Origin: Mesorhizobium loti
GTDB lineage: Bacteria > Pseudomonadota > Alphaproteobacteria > Rhizobiales > Rhizobiaceae
Length of the DNA stretch: 64,000 nt
NCBI RefSeq assembly: GCF_003148495.1
Contig: NZ_QGGH01000004.1
Coordinates: forward strand, 310,001-374,000
Direction: 5' to 3'
The notes beneath the pieces were generated by a model, which searched no databases, was not told the origin of the DNA, and worked only from the letters and a program-made list of their open reading frames with translations. Shown piece by piece: positions 15,937 through 23,906 of this stretch (position 1 is its first letter; each line of letters starts with the position of its first letter). The translations under genes were made by a program, and so were the position numbers.

Positions 15937-16611
15937 TCAGCGCTTCTTTTCGGTCTTGAAGCGCTCTTCAAGCAGGCTGACGAGGCGGACCATCGGCCAG
16001 AGGAAGATGAGATAGACAAGCGCGGCGCCGATCAACGGCGAGGGATTGGCGTAGAGCGACTGCGCGTTGGTCGCTTCCTTCAAGAGTTCCGGCAGCGCCA
16101 CGGTCGAGGCGAGCGAGGTGTCCTTGAACATCGAGACGCAGTTGCTGGTCATCGGCGGGATGACCACGCGGATCGCTTGCGGCAGCACCACCTTGCGCAG
16201 GGTCAGCAGGAAGGGCAGGCCAAGCGCCTGCGACGCCTCGAACTGGCCACGCGGAATGCTTTCGATGCCGGAGCGGAACACTTCGGCCGAGTAGGCCGAC
16301 ATGATGAAGGCGAAGGCAGTCACGGCGGAGGCCCAGGACGACAGGCGTATGCCGAGGAAGGGCAGCGCATAGTAGATCAGGATCAGCACGACCAGCACCG
16401 GCAGGGCGCGGAAGATGTCGGTATAGCCGACCGCCAGCCACCGCAGCGGCTTCGGTGCATAGAGTCGCACCAGGCTGATCGCCAGGCCGATGGGGATGCC
16501 GATGCCGATGCTCAAAATGCCGAGCAGCAGCGTGTTCAGGAAGCCGCGCAGCAGCGCCGGCAGGCTGGATATGATGACATCGGGGTTGAAGAAGGTATCC
16601 AGCAGCGACAT
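15937..16611 (-). CDS. Polar amino-acid ABC transporter permease
   Basis: A 224-residue permease of the His/Glu/Gln/Arg/opine family. The membrane-domain motif GILSIGIGIPIGLAISLVRL, then YTDIFRALPVLVVLILIYYALPFLG and the EAA loop ASQALGLPFLLTLRKVVLPQAIRVVIPPM are characteristic. The binding-protein gene is upstream on the same strand, across a hairpin. No cognate ATPase gene is found anywhere in the 4-kb unit, so it must borrow one encoded elsewhere. A homodimer is probable because only one permease is encoded. Confidence 0.9.
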   Translation of the reverse strand: MSLLDTFFNPDVIISSLPALLRGFLNTLLLGILSIGIGIPIGLAISLVRLYAPKPLRWLAVGYTDIFRALPVLVVLILIYYALPFLGIRLSSWASAVTAFAFIMSAYSAEVFRSGIESIPRGQFEASQALGLPFLLTLRKVVLPQAIRVVIPPMTSNCVSMFKDTSLASTVALPELLKEATNAQSLYANPSPLIGAALVYLIFLWPMVRLVSLLEERFKTEKKR

Positions 16612-16716
16612 GGGAGCGTTCCCGAACCCGAGAGCAAGGATGCTCAGGTTAAAACCAATCGACCTCGCCAGCGGCGAGACGGTCTGCGCGGAAGCCGGCG
16701 CTGGAGCATGAAATAA

Positions 16717-16745
16717 ATCGTGCCGGCCTGGAAAGCCGGCACGAT
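16717..16745 (-). terminator. Attenuator-like hairpin between binding-protein and permease genes
   Basis: A perfect 11-base stem ATCGTGCCGGC / GCCGGCACGAT with a 7-base loop, followed on the minus strand by TTTATTT. It lies just after the binding-protein stop. It probably terminates part of the transcription, giving more binding protein than permease. Confidence 0.75.
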
Positions 16746-16763
16746 GTCAGCGCAGCTTTCAGC

Positions 16764-17561
16764 TCAGGCCTTCGGCAGCGGCATTTCCTTCATGGTCGAA
16801 GAGTCGGCAGGCGCGTCGCTGCCGAACCACTTCTTATGGATGGCGGCCAGCGTGCCGTCCTTCTTCATCGCGCTCAGCGCGTCGTTCAGCTTGCCGAGCA
16901 GCGGGTGGTCCTTGGTCATCATCAGGCCGTATTGTTCGCCGGTCTTGATGCGTTCCTTGACGACCAGATCCTTCATCTTGGTGAAGGAATACTCCATGCC
17001 CGGAATGTCGCTGACGGCGGCATCGACGCGGCCGGCGCTGAGGTCGAGCAGCAGGTTCTGCTGCGTGTCATAACCCTTCACGTCGCTGAAGCCGTCGGCT
17101 TCCTGATGCGCCTTGACCCAGGTCTCGCCGGTCGAGCCGGACAGCACGCCGACGATCTTGCCCTTGAGGTCGGCTTCGGCCTTGATCGGGCTGTCGGTCT
17201 TGGTGGCGATGCCCATGTCGGAATCATAATAGGGCTGCGTGAACGACTGCGACTTCAGCCGCTCCGCCGTGATGGTGATCGACGAGATGGCGACATCGAT
17301 GCGCTTCGACGTGGTGGCGGCGAACAGCGCCTGGAAGCCGAGATCGGCGATGTCGGTGGTCATGCCGATGCGCTTGGCTGCTTCGTTGACGATGTCGACT
17401 TCGAAGCCCTCGAAGGTGCCGCTCTCGTTCTTGTATTCGAACGGCGGATTGGTCGGGTACGCGCCGACATTGAGCACGTCCGCGGCATAGGCGGTGGCGG
17501 GGCCGGCGGCGATGCCGATGGCGGCGGCGAGAAGTAGCAGTTTGCGGCGAGTGAAGCTCAT
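16764..17561 (-). CDS. Amino-acid ABC transporter substrate-binding protein
   Basis: A 265-residue family 3 solute-binding protein. The signal peptide MSFTRRKLLLLAAAIGIAAG ends near AYA-ADVLNVGAY, and the Arg pair could also allow Tat export. The mature N-terminus has NPPFEYKNESGTFEGFEVDI, the usual ligand-binding opening, followed by RIDVAISSITITAERLKSQSFTQPYY. The length is normal. ATG 17561 is chosen over 17603 because the signal peptide begins there. It is co-directional with the aminotransferase upstream (73-base gap). Ligand unknown, probably a polar or aromatic amino acid. Confidence 0.9.
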   Translation of the reverse strand: MSFTRRKLLLLAAAIGIAAGPATAYAADVLNVGAYPTNPPFEYKNESGTFEGFEVDIVNEAAKRIGMTTDIADLGFQALFAATTSKRIDVAISSITITAERLKSQSFTQPYYDSDMGIATKTDSPIKAEADLKGKIVGVLSGSTGETWVKAHQEADGFSDVKGYDTQQNLLLDLSAGRVDAAVSDIPGMEYSFTKMKDLVVKERIKTGEQYGLMMTKDHPLLGKLNDALSAMKKDGTLAAIHKKWFGSDAPADSSTMKEMPLPKA

Positions 17562-17634
17562 TTGTGTTCCCTCTGTTGTTGATCGGGCGGGTTGCTCCCG
17601 CACGGTTTTTTGCCGCCCCGCTTCAGGCAGGGCG

Positions 17635-18834
17635 TCAATTCATGGCAGCGACCATGCGGTCGAGCGCGGTAGCTATGTCCTTGCGTTCACGGCACACGCA
17701 CATGCGCAGGAAGGCCGTTGCCGAACTTCCGAAGAGATGGCCGGGCGCCAGGCCGACGCGCGCCGTCTCAAGGATTTTGGCGCAGGCAAGACGTGCGTCG
17801 CTTTCGCCTTCCATGGCAAAGAAGGCATACATGCCGCCGCGCGGTTTCGCAGGCAGGATGATGCCTGGAATCTCCGCCAGCCGGTCATAGGCAAGGTCGA
17901 GGCCGGTCCGGATACGTTGCCGGATCTCTTCGACCAGCGGCTCGCCCTGGCGGATGGCTGCAACCGCACCAGCCTGGATGGGGGCAGCGGTGCCGCTGTT
18001 GATATATTGTGTCATGGCGCCGAGCTGGTCGGCCACCCCTGATGGATGCGTCAGCCAGCCGATGCGCCAGCCGGTCATCGCCCAGGCTTTGGAGAAGCTG
18101 TTGACCGACAGCACCCGGTCCCCGTCCTCGGTGATCTGCAGGATGGAGGGGGCAACGTCGCCGTCGAAATAGAGCCGGCCATAGACCTCGTCGGAGATGA
18201 TCCAGATGCCGGTGCGCCGGCTGAAATCGAGCAGCGCCTGCATCTCCTCGCGCGATGCGGTCCAGCCGGTCGGGTTGGATGGCGTCGACAGGAAGATCGC
18301 CCGCGTGCGGGCGTCGCAGGTGGCGAACAGCCGGTCGAAATCCAGATGCCAGTCGCCCCTGAAATCGAGCGAAAACGGCCGTGGCTCACCGCCGATCAAA
18401 TGGATGGCGTTGTGGATGTTGGGCCATTGCGGCGCGACATAGACGACGTTGCTGCCGGTATCGACCAGCAGTTCCAGCGCCAGGTACAGCGCCTGCATGC
18501 CGCCAGGCGTGACGATGGTGCGCGCGATCGGGATCGGCCGGCCATGGATGCGCGTCTGGTACTCCGACAGCGCCTCGTTCAACGGGGCGTGGCCGCGCAT
18601 GTTGGGAACGTAGAAGGTCAGGCCGTCATCGAAGGCGGCCTTGGCGGCGTCGCGGATGAAAGCCGGCGTCACCATGTCGCCTTCGCCGTACCACAGCGCG
18701 ATCACATCGCCCAGTTCACGCGCCCGCACGGCAAGGTTGGCGATGTTTTCTGTGTGAAGATCGCGAATCTGGGCGCGCACGCCGTCAAAGGCATAGCGCG
18801 CGCTGGACGATGACTGGGGCAGTACGAACGACAA
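17635..18834 (-). CDS. Class I/II pyridoxal-phosphate aminotransferase
   Basis: About 399 residues of fold type I. Landmarks are VTPGGMQALYLALELL (cofactor phosphate loop), STPSNPTGW (Asn contact), ISDEVYGRLYFDG (Asp/Tyr contacts), VNSFSKAWAMTGWRIGW (Schiff-base Lys) and FLRMCVC (carboxylate-binding Arg). It resembles aspartate/aromatic aminotransferases. Start: GGGAGGGG stands 9 bases before TTG 18834; another TTG at 18864 is possible but lacks such a site. First gene of the operon with the amino-acid binding protein and permease. A palindrome at 18955-18968 lies upstream and matches those of the 19-35 kb aromatic cluster. Confidence 0.88.
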   Translation of the reverse strand: MSFVLPQSSSSARYAFDGVRAQIRDLHTENIANLAVRARELGDVIALWYGEGDMVTPAFIRDAAKAAFDDGLTFYVPNMRGHAPLNEALSEYQTRIHGRPIPIARTIVTPGGMQALYLALELLVDTGSNVVYVAPQWPNIHNAIHLIGGEPRPFSLDFRGDWHLDFDRLFATCDARTRAIFLSTPSNPTGWTASREEMQALLDFSRRTGIWIISDEVYGRLYFDGDVAPSILQITEDGDRVLSVNSFSKAWAMTGWRIGWLTHPSGVADQLGAMTQYINSGTAAPIQAGAVAAIRQGEPLVEEIRQRIRTGLDLAYDRLAEIPGIILPAKPRGGMYAFFAMEGESDARLACAKILETARVGLAPGHLFGSSATAFLRMCVCRERKDIATALDRMVAAMN

Positions 18835-18954
18835 GGACTGAAACCCCTCCCACCCGGAGCACAACGATGGACTGGCCGGGAAGCCGGTCCGGTACGGCCG
18901 TCGCCATCGATCCTGGAATGCTTATCCAAAGTGCGGCACTTTTCAAGGCGAAAG

Positions 18955-18968
18955 TTTTAAGCTTAAAA
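18955..18968. promoter_or_regulatory. Palindrome TTTTAAGCTTAAAA, putative shared operator (site 1)
   Basis: A perfect 14-base inverted repeat 121 bases upstream of the aminotransferase start. It belongs to a group of four similar palindromes (others at 19846, 27018 and 34799) with the form TTTyA-WGCT-TrAAA, all in intergenic regions of this cluster. Confidence 0.6.
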
Positions 18969-19024
18969 AGTTTGACCGTCCTGTTGCCGTGCCGATACGC
19001 CTTTTTGCGCCAGCTGCGCCCGTC

Positions 19025-19786
19025 TCATGCCAATTCGTCGCGTGTGGCGGCACAGTTGGCCGCAGCGCCGGCGCCGAGAAACATGGTGTCGCTGGCCAGG
19101 ATGAAGAAGCTGGCGCCGATGGCTGCCCATTGCCCGACAGGTTGTGGGCTGGCGCAAAATATGCCGGCGGCCTTGCCGTGCGCGATCGTCGCGCCGACGA
19201 TCGTCCGGATCGCCGCATTGAGCCTGTCTACGCCTTGCGGTCCCAGCGCATCGATCGACACCGAAAGATCGCCGGGGCCGACGAAGATCACGTCGATGCC
19301 GTCGACGGCCGCGATCGCTTCGATGTTGGCCAGCCCTTCTGATGTCTCGACCTGGATCGCGACGACGATCCTGTCATTGGCGCCGGCCAGATATTCCGGA
19401 ATGCGATAGCCATAGCCGGCGGCCCGGCCGGGACCGACACCGCGCTCCCCTTTTGGCGGATAGCGCGAGGCTTTGACGGCCATCGCGGCCTGGGGGGCGG
19501 TCGATATGCGCGGCACCAGCACGCCTTGGGCGCCGCTATCCAAGGCCGCCTGGATGGCCTCCGGCGCATGGCCGGGAACACGCACCATGGCCGGCACGCG
19601 ATGCACGTCGGCCGCGCGCACCATGGTCTCGATCATGTCGCGCGAGATCTGGGCATGTTCCCAGTCGATGCAGAGGAAATCGAGACCGGACTGCGCCATC
19701 ACTTCGACCGCGACGGGATGGGGAATGGCTGCAAAGGAGCCGACAAGGTTCGTCTTGCCGATGCATTTCTGGCGGAACTCGCTCAT
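19025..19786 (-). CDS. HpcH/HpaI-family aldolase
   Basis: A 253-residue TIM-barrel class II pyruvate aldolase/citrate lyase-type enzyme. GSFAAIPHPVAVEVMAQSGLDFLCIDWEHAQ is the typical N-terminus; VPRIST holds the catalytic Arg, and the metal ligands are the Glu of VAIQVETSEGLANI and the Asp of IFVGPGDLSVSID. Relatives cleave 4-hydroxy-2-oxo acids into pyruvate (or oxaloacetate) plus an aldehyde. ATG 19786 is preceded by AAGGGG. It is divergent from a flavin monooxygenase gene across a 122-base gap with a strong palindrome, so both are probably co-regulated. The natural substrate is unknown. Confidence 0.9.
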   Translation of the reverse strand: MSEFRQKCIGKTNLVGSFAAIPHPVAVEVMAQSGLDFLCIDWEHAQISRDMIETMVRAADVHRVPAMVRVPGHAPEAIQAALDSGAQGVLVPRISTAPQAAMAVKASRYPPKGERGVGPGRAAGYGYRIPEYLAGANDRIVVAIQVETSEGLANIEAIAAVDGIDVIFVGPGDLSVSIDALGPQGVDRLNAAIRTIVGATIAHGKAAGIFCASPQPVGQWAAIGASFFILASDTMFLGAGAAANCAATRDELA

Positions 19787-19845
19787 GCCGATCCCCTTTT
19801 TCGTCCTGCCCAAATCCATATCCGCAAACCATCGCCAGGCGAAGC

Positions 19846-19863
19846 TATTTCATGCTTGAAATA
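19846..19863. promoter_or_regulatory. Palindrome TATTTCATGCTTGAAATA, putative shared operator (site 2)
   Basis: Perfect 7-base arms TATTTCA / TGAAATA around TGCT, between the divergent aldolase and flavin monooxygenase genes. It is the most regular of the four related palindromes in this region and fits a MarR-type operator. Confidence 0.68.
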
Positions 19864-19908
19864 TTTTTGCGGAGCCGTAGCGTGCGATCTTCGCCGGGAG
19901 GTCGCAAC

Positions 19909-21000
19909 ATGAACAAACCACACCCCTTGCACGGCCCGAACAGACTGAAGCTCGGCGTCTTTTCGACCAATGCCGATGGCGGCCTTGCCATCACCGACGT
20001 TCCGGAACGCTGGACAGCGAGCTGGCAGGACAATCTGACCGCGGCGCAGATCGCCGATCGGGCAGGGCTGGAGTTCATGCTGCCGATCGCGCGCTGGCGC
20101 GGCTTTGGCGGCCGCAACAAGGTGCGCGAATGGTCGTTCGAGACCTTCACCTGGGCGGCAGCACTTGCCATGGCCACCGAGCAGATCGGCCTGTTCATGA
20201 CCGTGCATGTGCCGCTGGTGCATCCGCTCTACGCAGCCAAGGCGCTGGCGACGGTCGACCACATCAGCCAGGGCCGCGCCGGCCTCAACATCGTCTGCGG
20301 CTGGAACCCGAAGGAATTCGGCATGTTCGGCACGCCCCTGGTCGAGAAGGGCTACGACCAGGCAGCGGAATGGATCGAAATCCTCGAAAAGCTTTATGCC
20401 TCGCCCGAGCCGCTCGACTATGAGGGCACCTACTATCGCCTCAAGGAAGCCGTCAGCCGGCCGGCTAGCCTGCAGGTTCCGCGCCCCGTGACAATGAACG
20501 CTGCTTTCGGCGGGCCGGGTCGCGATTTCGCCGCCGCCAGATGCGATTATCTGTTCACGACCTTTTCCGAGATGAGCGATGCCGGCAAGCACGTCGCCGA
20601 CATCAGCGAGCGCGCCGACAAGGCAGGCCGCGACGTCGGCGTCTACACGGTGGCGCATGTCGTCTGCCGTCCGACGATGGAGGAGGCGCAGGCCTATTAC
20701 ACGCGCTACGCCGTTGATATGGCCGACCACGATGCGGTCGATGCGCATATGGCAGGCAAGAAGGAATTCTCGCAATCGCACGACCCGCATGCCTATGACC
20801 GCTATCGGCAACGTTTCGCCGGCGGCGCCGGCACCTACCCGCTGGTTGGAACCCCGGAAACGATCGCCGCCGACATGGCCGCCATTGCCGGGCACGGCTA
20901 TCAAGGCATCGCGCTGTCCTTCGTCAACTACACGCAGGAACTGCCCTATTTCTGCGATCACGTGCTGCCGATTTTGCGGAAGGCGGGACTGCGCGAATAA
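19909..21000 (+). CDS. LLM-class flavin-dependent monooxygenase
   Basis: A 363-residue luciferase-like TIM barrel that uses reduced FMN. Motifs: LGVFSTNADGGLAITDVPERW, GLEFMLPIARWRGFGG, HPLYAAKALATVDHISQGRAGLNIVCGW (the classic RxGxNVVxGW-type motif) and YPLVGTPETIAADM. It resembles the SfnG/RutA/SsuD branch, acting on sulfones, pyrimidines or alkanesulfonates, but the substrate cannot be assigned. ATG 19909 follows GGGAGG. It needs a flavin reductase; none is adjacent, although the OYE domain of the monooxygenase fusion at 24.7-27.0 kb is flavin-dependent. The RidA gene is convergent, 24 bases away. Confidence 0.88.
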   Translation: MNKPHPLHGPNRLKLGVFSTNADGGLAITDVPERWTASWQDNLTAAQIADRAGLEFMLPIARWRGFGGRNKVREWSFETFTWAAALAMATEQIGLFMTVHVPLVHPLYAAKALATVDHISQGRAGLNIVCGWNPKEFGMFGTPLVEKGYDQAAEWIEILEKLYASPEPLDYEGTYYRLKEAVSRPASLQVPRPVTMNAAFGGPGRDFAAARCDYLFTTFSEMSDAGKHVADISERADKAGRDVGVYTVAHVVCRPTMEEAQAYYTRYAVDMADHDAVDAHMAGKKEFSQSHDPHAYDRYRQRFAGGAGTYPLVGTPETIAADMAAIAGHGYQGIALSFVNYTQELPYFCDHVLPILRKAGLRE

Positions 21001-21024
21001 TTTATTCCTGGGACAATCGATAGT

Positions 21025-21420
21025 TTATTCCGGGATGACGGCGGTAGCTTGGATCTCCACCTTGGCCCGGTCCTCGACCAGCGCCACCACCTGCATGGCG
21101 GCCATCGCCGGAAAGTGCCGGCCGATCACCTCGCGATAGGCCTCGCCGATGCCCCTGAGGTTGGCGAGGTATTCGGCCTTGTCGGTGAAATACCAGGTCA
21201 TCGAGGTGATGTGCTGCGGCCCCGCACCGGCCTCGGCCAGCACCGCGACGATGTTCTCGAGCGTCTGCCGCACCTGGCCGACAAAATCGTCGGTCTCGAA
21301 CTGGCATTGTCCGTTCCAGCCGACCTGTCCGCCTACGAAGACGAGCTGCCCGCGTGCCGCGACGCCATTGGCGTAGCCGACAGGTTTTGCCCAGCCTTCC
21401 GGCTGCAGAATCGTATGCAT
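21025..21420 (-). CDS. RidA/YjgF-family protein
   Basis: A 131-residue trimeric RidA-type protein. RidA hydrolyses reactive enamine/imine intermediates to ketones plus ammonia. Visible features: GVAARGQLVFVGGQVGWNGQ, the TLENIVAVLAEAGAG core, ITSMTWYFTD and the C-terminal ALVEDRAKVEIQATAVIP region. The canonical Arg of the active site (SGQxP/RxxV type) is replaced here by KVEIQA, so this is an outlying subfamily. ATG 21420 follows GGGAGG. It lies 58 bases after the acyl-CoA dehydrogenase gene in the same direction. RidA-like genes are a known companion of 2-aminobenzoyl-CoA pathways, where an aminated ring product must lose ammonia. Confidence 0.85.
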   Translation of the reverse strand: MHTILQPEGWAKPVGYANGVAARGQLVFVGGQVGWNGQCQFETDDFVGQVRQTLENIVAVLAEAGAGPQHITSMTWYFTDKAEYLANLRGIGEAYREVIGRHFPAMAAMQVVALVEDRAKVEIQATAVIPE

Positions 21421-21478
21421 TCAAAACCTCCCGGTATTCCAAAAACCAAGTCTCAAAATCGCCGTCAATTTCTCGCCG

Positions 21479-22627
21479 TCAGGCCGCGCCCAGCACTTGT
21501 CGCGCAATCACCACTTTCTGGACGTCGGAGGCACCCTCATAGATGCGCAGCGCGCGGATCTCGCGATACAGGCTTTCGACGATATGGCCTTTGCGGACAC
21601 CGTCGCCGCCATGCAGCTGCACGGCCTTGTCGATCACCTCTTGCGCCTTGTCGGTGGCAAACAGCTTGGCCATCGCCGCCTCGCGGGTGACGCGGGGCGC
21701 ACCCATGTCCTTGGCCCAGGCGGCGCGGTAGACCAGAAGCGCCGCCGCGTCGACGTCGAGTGCCATGTCGGCGATATGCCCCTGCACCATCTGCAGCTCC
21801 GCCATCGGCGCGCCGAACAGTTTGCGCTCGGCCACCCGTTTGATGCTCTCGTCCAGCGCGCGGCGGGCAAAGCCAAGTGCCGCCGCGCCGACAGTCGAGC
21901 GGAACACATCGAGCACCGACATGGCGATGCGGAAGCCGTCGCCTGGTTTGCCGATCAGTGCCGAGGCTGGCAGGCGGACCTGGTCGAAAGACAGCCGCGC
22001 CAGCGGATGCGGCGCGATCACTTCGAGCCGCTCGGCGATGCCGAGGCCCTTGGTGTTATCAGGCACGAGGAAGGCCGAGAGCCCCTTGGCGCCGGGCGCC
22101 TCACCGGTGCGGGCAAAGACGACATAGAGATCGGCGATGCCGCCATTGGAGATCCACGTCTTCTCGCCGGACAGGACATAGCTATCGCCGTCGCGGATCG
22201 CCGTCATTTCGGTGTTGGCGACGTCCGATCCCGAGCGCGGTTCCGACAGGGCGAAGGCTGATATCGCCTTGCCGGCGCGCGTCTTTGCCAGCCATTGCTG
22301 CTGCGGCGGCGTGCCGAACAGGCTGAGCGCACCGGTGCCGAGCCCCTGCATGGCGAAGGCAAAATCGGCCAGCCCGTCATGGCGGGCAAGCGTCTCGCGT
22401 GTGATGCACAGGGTGCGGACGTCGAGTGGTCCCGGATTGTCCGTGTCGAGCGCCGTCGGCTTCAACCAGCCATCCCGGCCAAGCTTGCCCACCAGCTCGC
22501 GGCAGGCGGCATCGACATCATGATGATCGACCGGCAGGTTTTTCGCGCACCATGCCTCCAGCTGCTCGGCGAGCTGGCGATGGCGATCCTCGAAAAACGG
22601 CCAGTTGAGAAAACTCTTGTCAGCCAT
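21479..22627 (-). CDS. Acyl-CoA dehydrogenase
   Basis: A 382-residue FAD enzyme that introduces a 2,3-double bond in a CoA ester. Signature ALSEPRSGSDVANTEMTA (FAD/substrate binding), EKTWISNGGIADLYVVFART, QLHGGDGV, and IYEGASDVQ containing the catalytic Glu of the C-terminal position. ATG 22627 shares a base with the stop of the hydratase gene (TGATG), so the two are translationally coupled. The reading frame open further upstream lies within the hydratase gene and is not coding. In this operon it would act in the beta-oxidation of the dearomatised CoA ester. Confidence 0.93.
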   Translation of the reverse strand: MADKSFLNWPFFEDRHRQLAEQLEAWCAKNLPVDHHDVDAACRELVGKLGRDGWLKPTALDTDNPGPLDVRTLCITRETLARHDGLADFAFAMQGLGTGALSLFGTPPQQQWLAKTRAGKAISAFALSEPRSGSDVANTEMTAIRDGDSYVLSGEKTWISNGGIADLYVVFARTGEAPGAKGLSAFLVPDNTKGLGIAERLEVIAPHPLARLSFDQVRLPASALIGKPGDGFRIAMSVLDVFRSTVGAAALGFARRALDESIKRVAERKLFGAPMAELQMVQGHIADMALDVDAAALLVYRAAWAKDMGAPRVTREAAMAKLFATDKAQEVIDKAVQLHGGDGVRKGHIVESLYREIRALRIYEGASDVQKVVIARQVLGAA

Positions 22628-23439
22628 CAATTGCCCTCGAACACCGGCTTTTCCTTGGCCACGAACGCCTTGTAGGCGCGCTCGAAGTCGCGCGTCTGCA
22701 TGCAGATCGCCTGCGCCTGCGCTTCCGCTTCGATCGCCTGGTCGAGACCCATCGACCATTCCTGGTTGAGCTGCGTCTTGGTGATGCCATGGGCGAAGGT
22801 CGGGCCGGAGACGATGCGCGCGGCCATGTCGAGCGCATCGGCCTCCAGCGATGCGGCATCGACCAGCCTGTTGTAGAACCCCCAGCGCTCGCCTTCTGCC
22901 GCCGTCATGGTACGGCCGGTGTAGAGCAGTTCGGCGGCGCGGCCCTGGCCGATGATGCGCGGCAGGATCGCGCAGGCGCCCATGTCGCAACCGGCGAGAC
23001 CGACTCGGGTGAACAGGAATGCGGTCTTTGCTTCCGGCGTGGCGATCCGGATATCGGAGCTCATGGCAATGATGGCGCCGGCGCCGACCGCGACGCCATC
23101 GACCGCCGCAATAATCGGCTTGCCGCAATTCAGCATCGCCTTGACGAAATCGCCGGTCATGCGGGTGAAGGCGAGAAGCTGCTTCATGTCCATCTTGACC
23201 AGCGGGCCGATGATGTCGTGGACATCGCCGCCAGAGCAGAAATTGCCACCATTGGAGAGAAACACCACGGCGTCGACGTCGTCGGCATAGACGAGGTCGC
23301 GGAACGTGTCGCGCAGCTCGGCATAGCTATCGAAGGTCAGCGGGTTCTTGCGTTCCGGCCGGTCGAGCCGGACCTTTGCGATCCTGCCTTCGACCTCCCA
23401 CAGGAAATGCTTCGGCTTGCGCCCGACCATCGCGATCAT
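22627..23439 (-). CDS. Enoyl-CoA hydratase/isomerase family protein
   Basis: A 270-residue crotonase-fold enzyme. Oxyanion-hole segments are SNGGNFCSGGDVHDII and KPIIAAVDGVAVGAGAIIAMSSDIRIA. The position equal to the hydratase Glu144 falls in FLFTRVGLAGCDMGA and is not Glu, and the next acidic residue fits an isomerase, lyase or ring-hydrolase variant better than a plain hydratase. ATG 23439 overlaps the MarR stop (ATGA). Relatives in 2-aminobenzoyl-CoA clusters act on cyclic CoA esters. Exact reaction uncertain. Confidence 0.88.
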   Translation of the reverse strand: MIAMVGRKPKHFLWEVEGRIAKVRLDRPERKNPLTFDSYAELRDTFRDLVYADDVDAVVFLSNGGNFCSGGDVHDIIGPLVKMDMKQLLAFTRMTGDFVKAMLNCGKPIIAAVDGVAVGAGAIIAMSSDIRIATPEAKTAFLFTRVGLAGCDMGACAILPRIIGQGRAAELLYTGRTMTAAEGERWGFYNRLVDAASLEADALDMAARIVSGPTFAHGITKTQLNQEWSMGLDQAIEAEAQAQAICMQTRDFERAYKAFVAKEKPVFEGN

Positions 23440-23906
23440 TCGCGTCCCTCCCAGTTGCTGCGGAACGAGGTCAGCATGCCGGTCAGCCGGCGCGCGTCGT
23501 CCTCGCTGACCTTGCCCAGCAATTCACCGATCCAGCCTTCATGCGCCGCGGCGATGGTGGCAAAGGCCTGCGTGCCTTCCTCGGTCAGCCGCACCATCGA
23601 GGTGCGGCGATCGCCATTGCGCCGCGCGCGGGCGACAAGTCCTTCCGAAACCAGCCGGTCGACGATGCCGGTGACATTGCCGTTGGACACCAGCAGGAAT
23701 CGCGACAGGTCGCTCATCAGCATGCCTTCCGGCACCCGATAAAGGGCTGCCATCACATCGAAGCGCGGCAGCGTCGTGTTGAAGTCCTTCTTCAGGCGCT
23801 CGCGCAGCTCGGCCTCGATCGTACGCGAGGCACGCAGCAGCCTGATCCACAGCCTCAAGCGGTCCTTGCCGGGTCCCGACGGCGCGGGCAGGGGGCCGGC
23901 TACCAT
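23436..23906 (-). CDS. MarR-family regulator embedded in the catabolic operon
   Basis: A 156-residue winged-helix regulator: FNTTLPRFDVMAALYRVPEGM, then LSRFLLVSNGNVTGIVDRLVSEGLV (recognition helix) and ARRNGDRRTSMVRLTEEG (wing). ATG 23906 has a perfect AGGAGG before it and overlaps the SDR gene by 7 bases; the longer frame to 24128 is inside the SDR gene. Its place between catabolic genes suggests that it senses a CoA-ester or free-acid intermediate and controls this operon, probably through the palindrome at 27018-27035. Confidence 0.9.
   Translation of the reverse strand: MVAGPLPAPSGPGKDRLRLWIRLLRASRTIEAELRERLKKDFNTTLPRFDVMAALYRVPEGMLMSDLSRFLLVSNGNVTGIVDRLVSEGLVARARRNGDRRTSMVRLTEEGTQAFATIAAAHEGWIGELLGKVSEDDARRLTGMLTSFRSNWEGRE

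Noticed and set aside
15175..16716. 513-codon open frame on the plus strand
   Set aside because: Antisense to the desulfurase-like and permease genes, without any motif.
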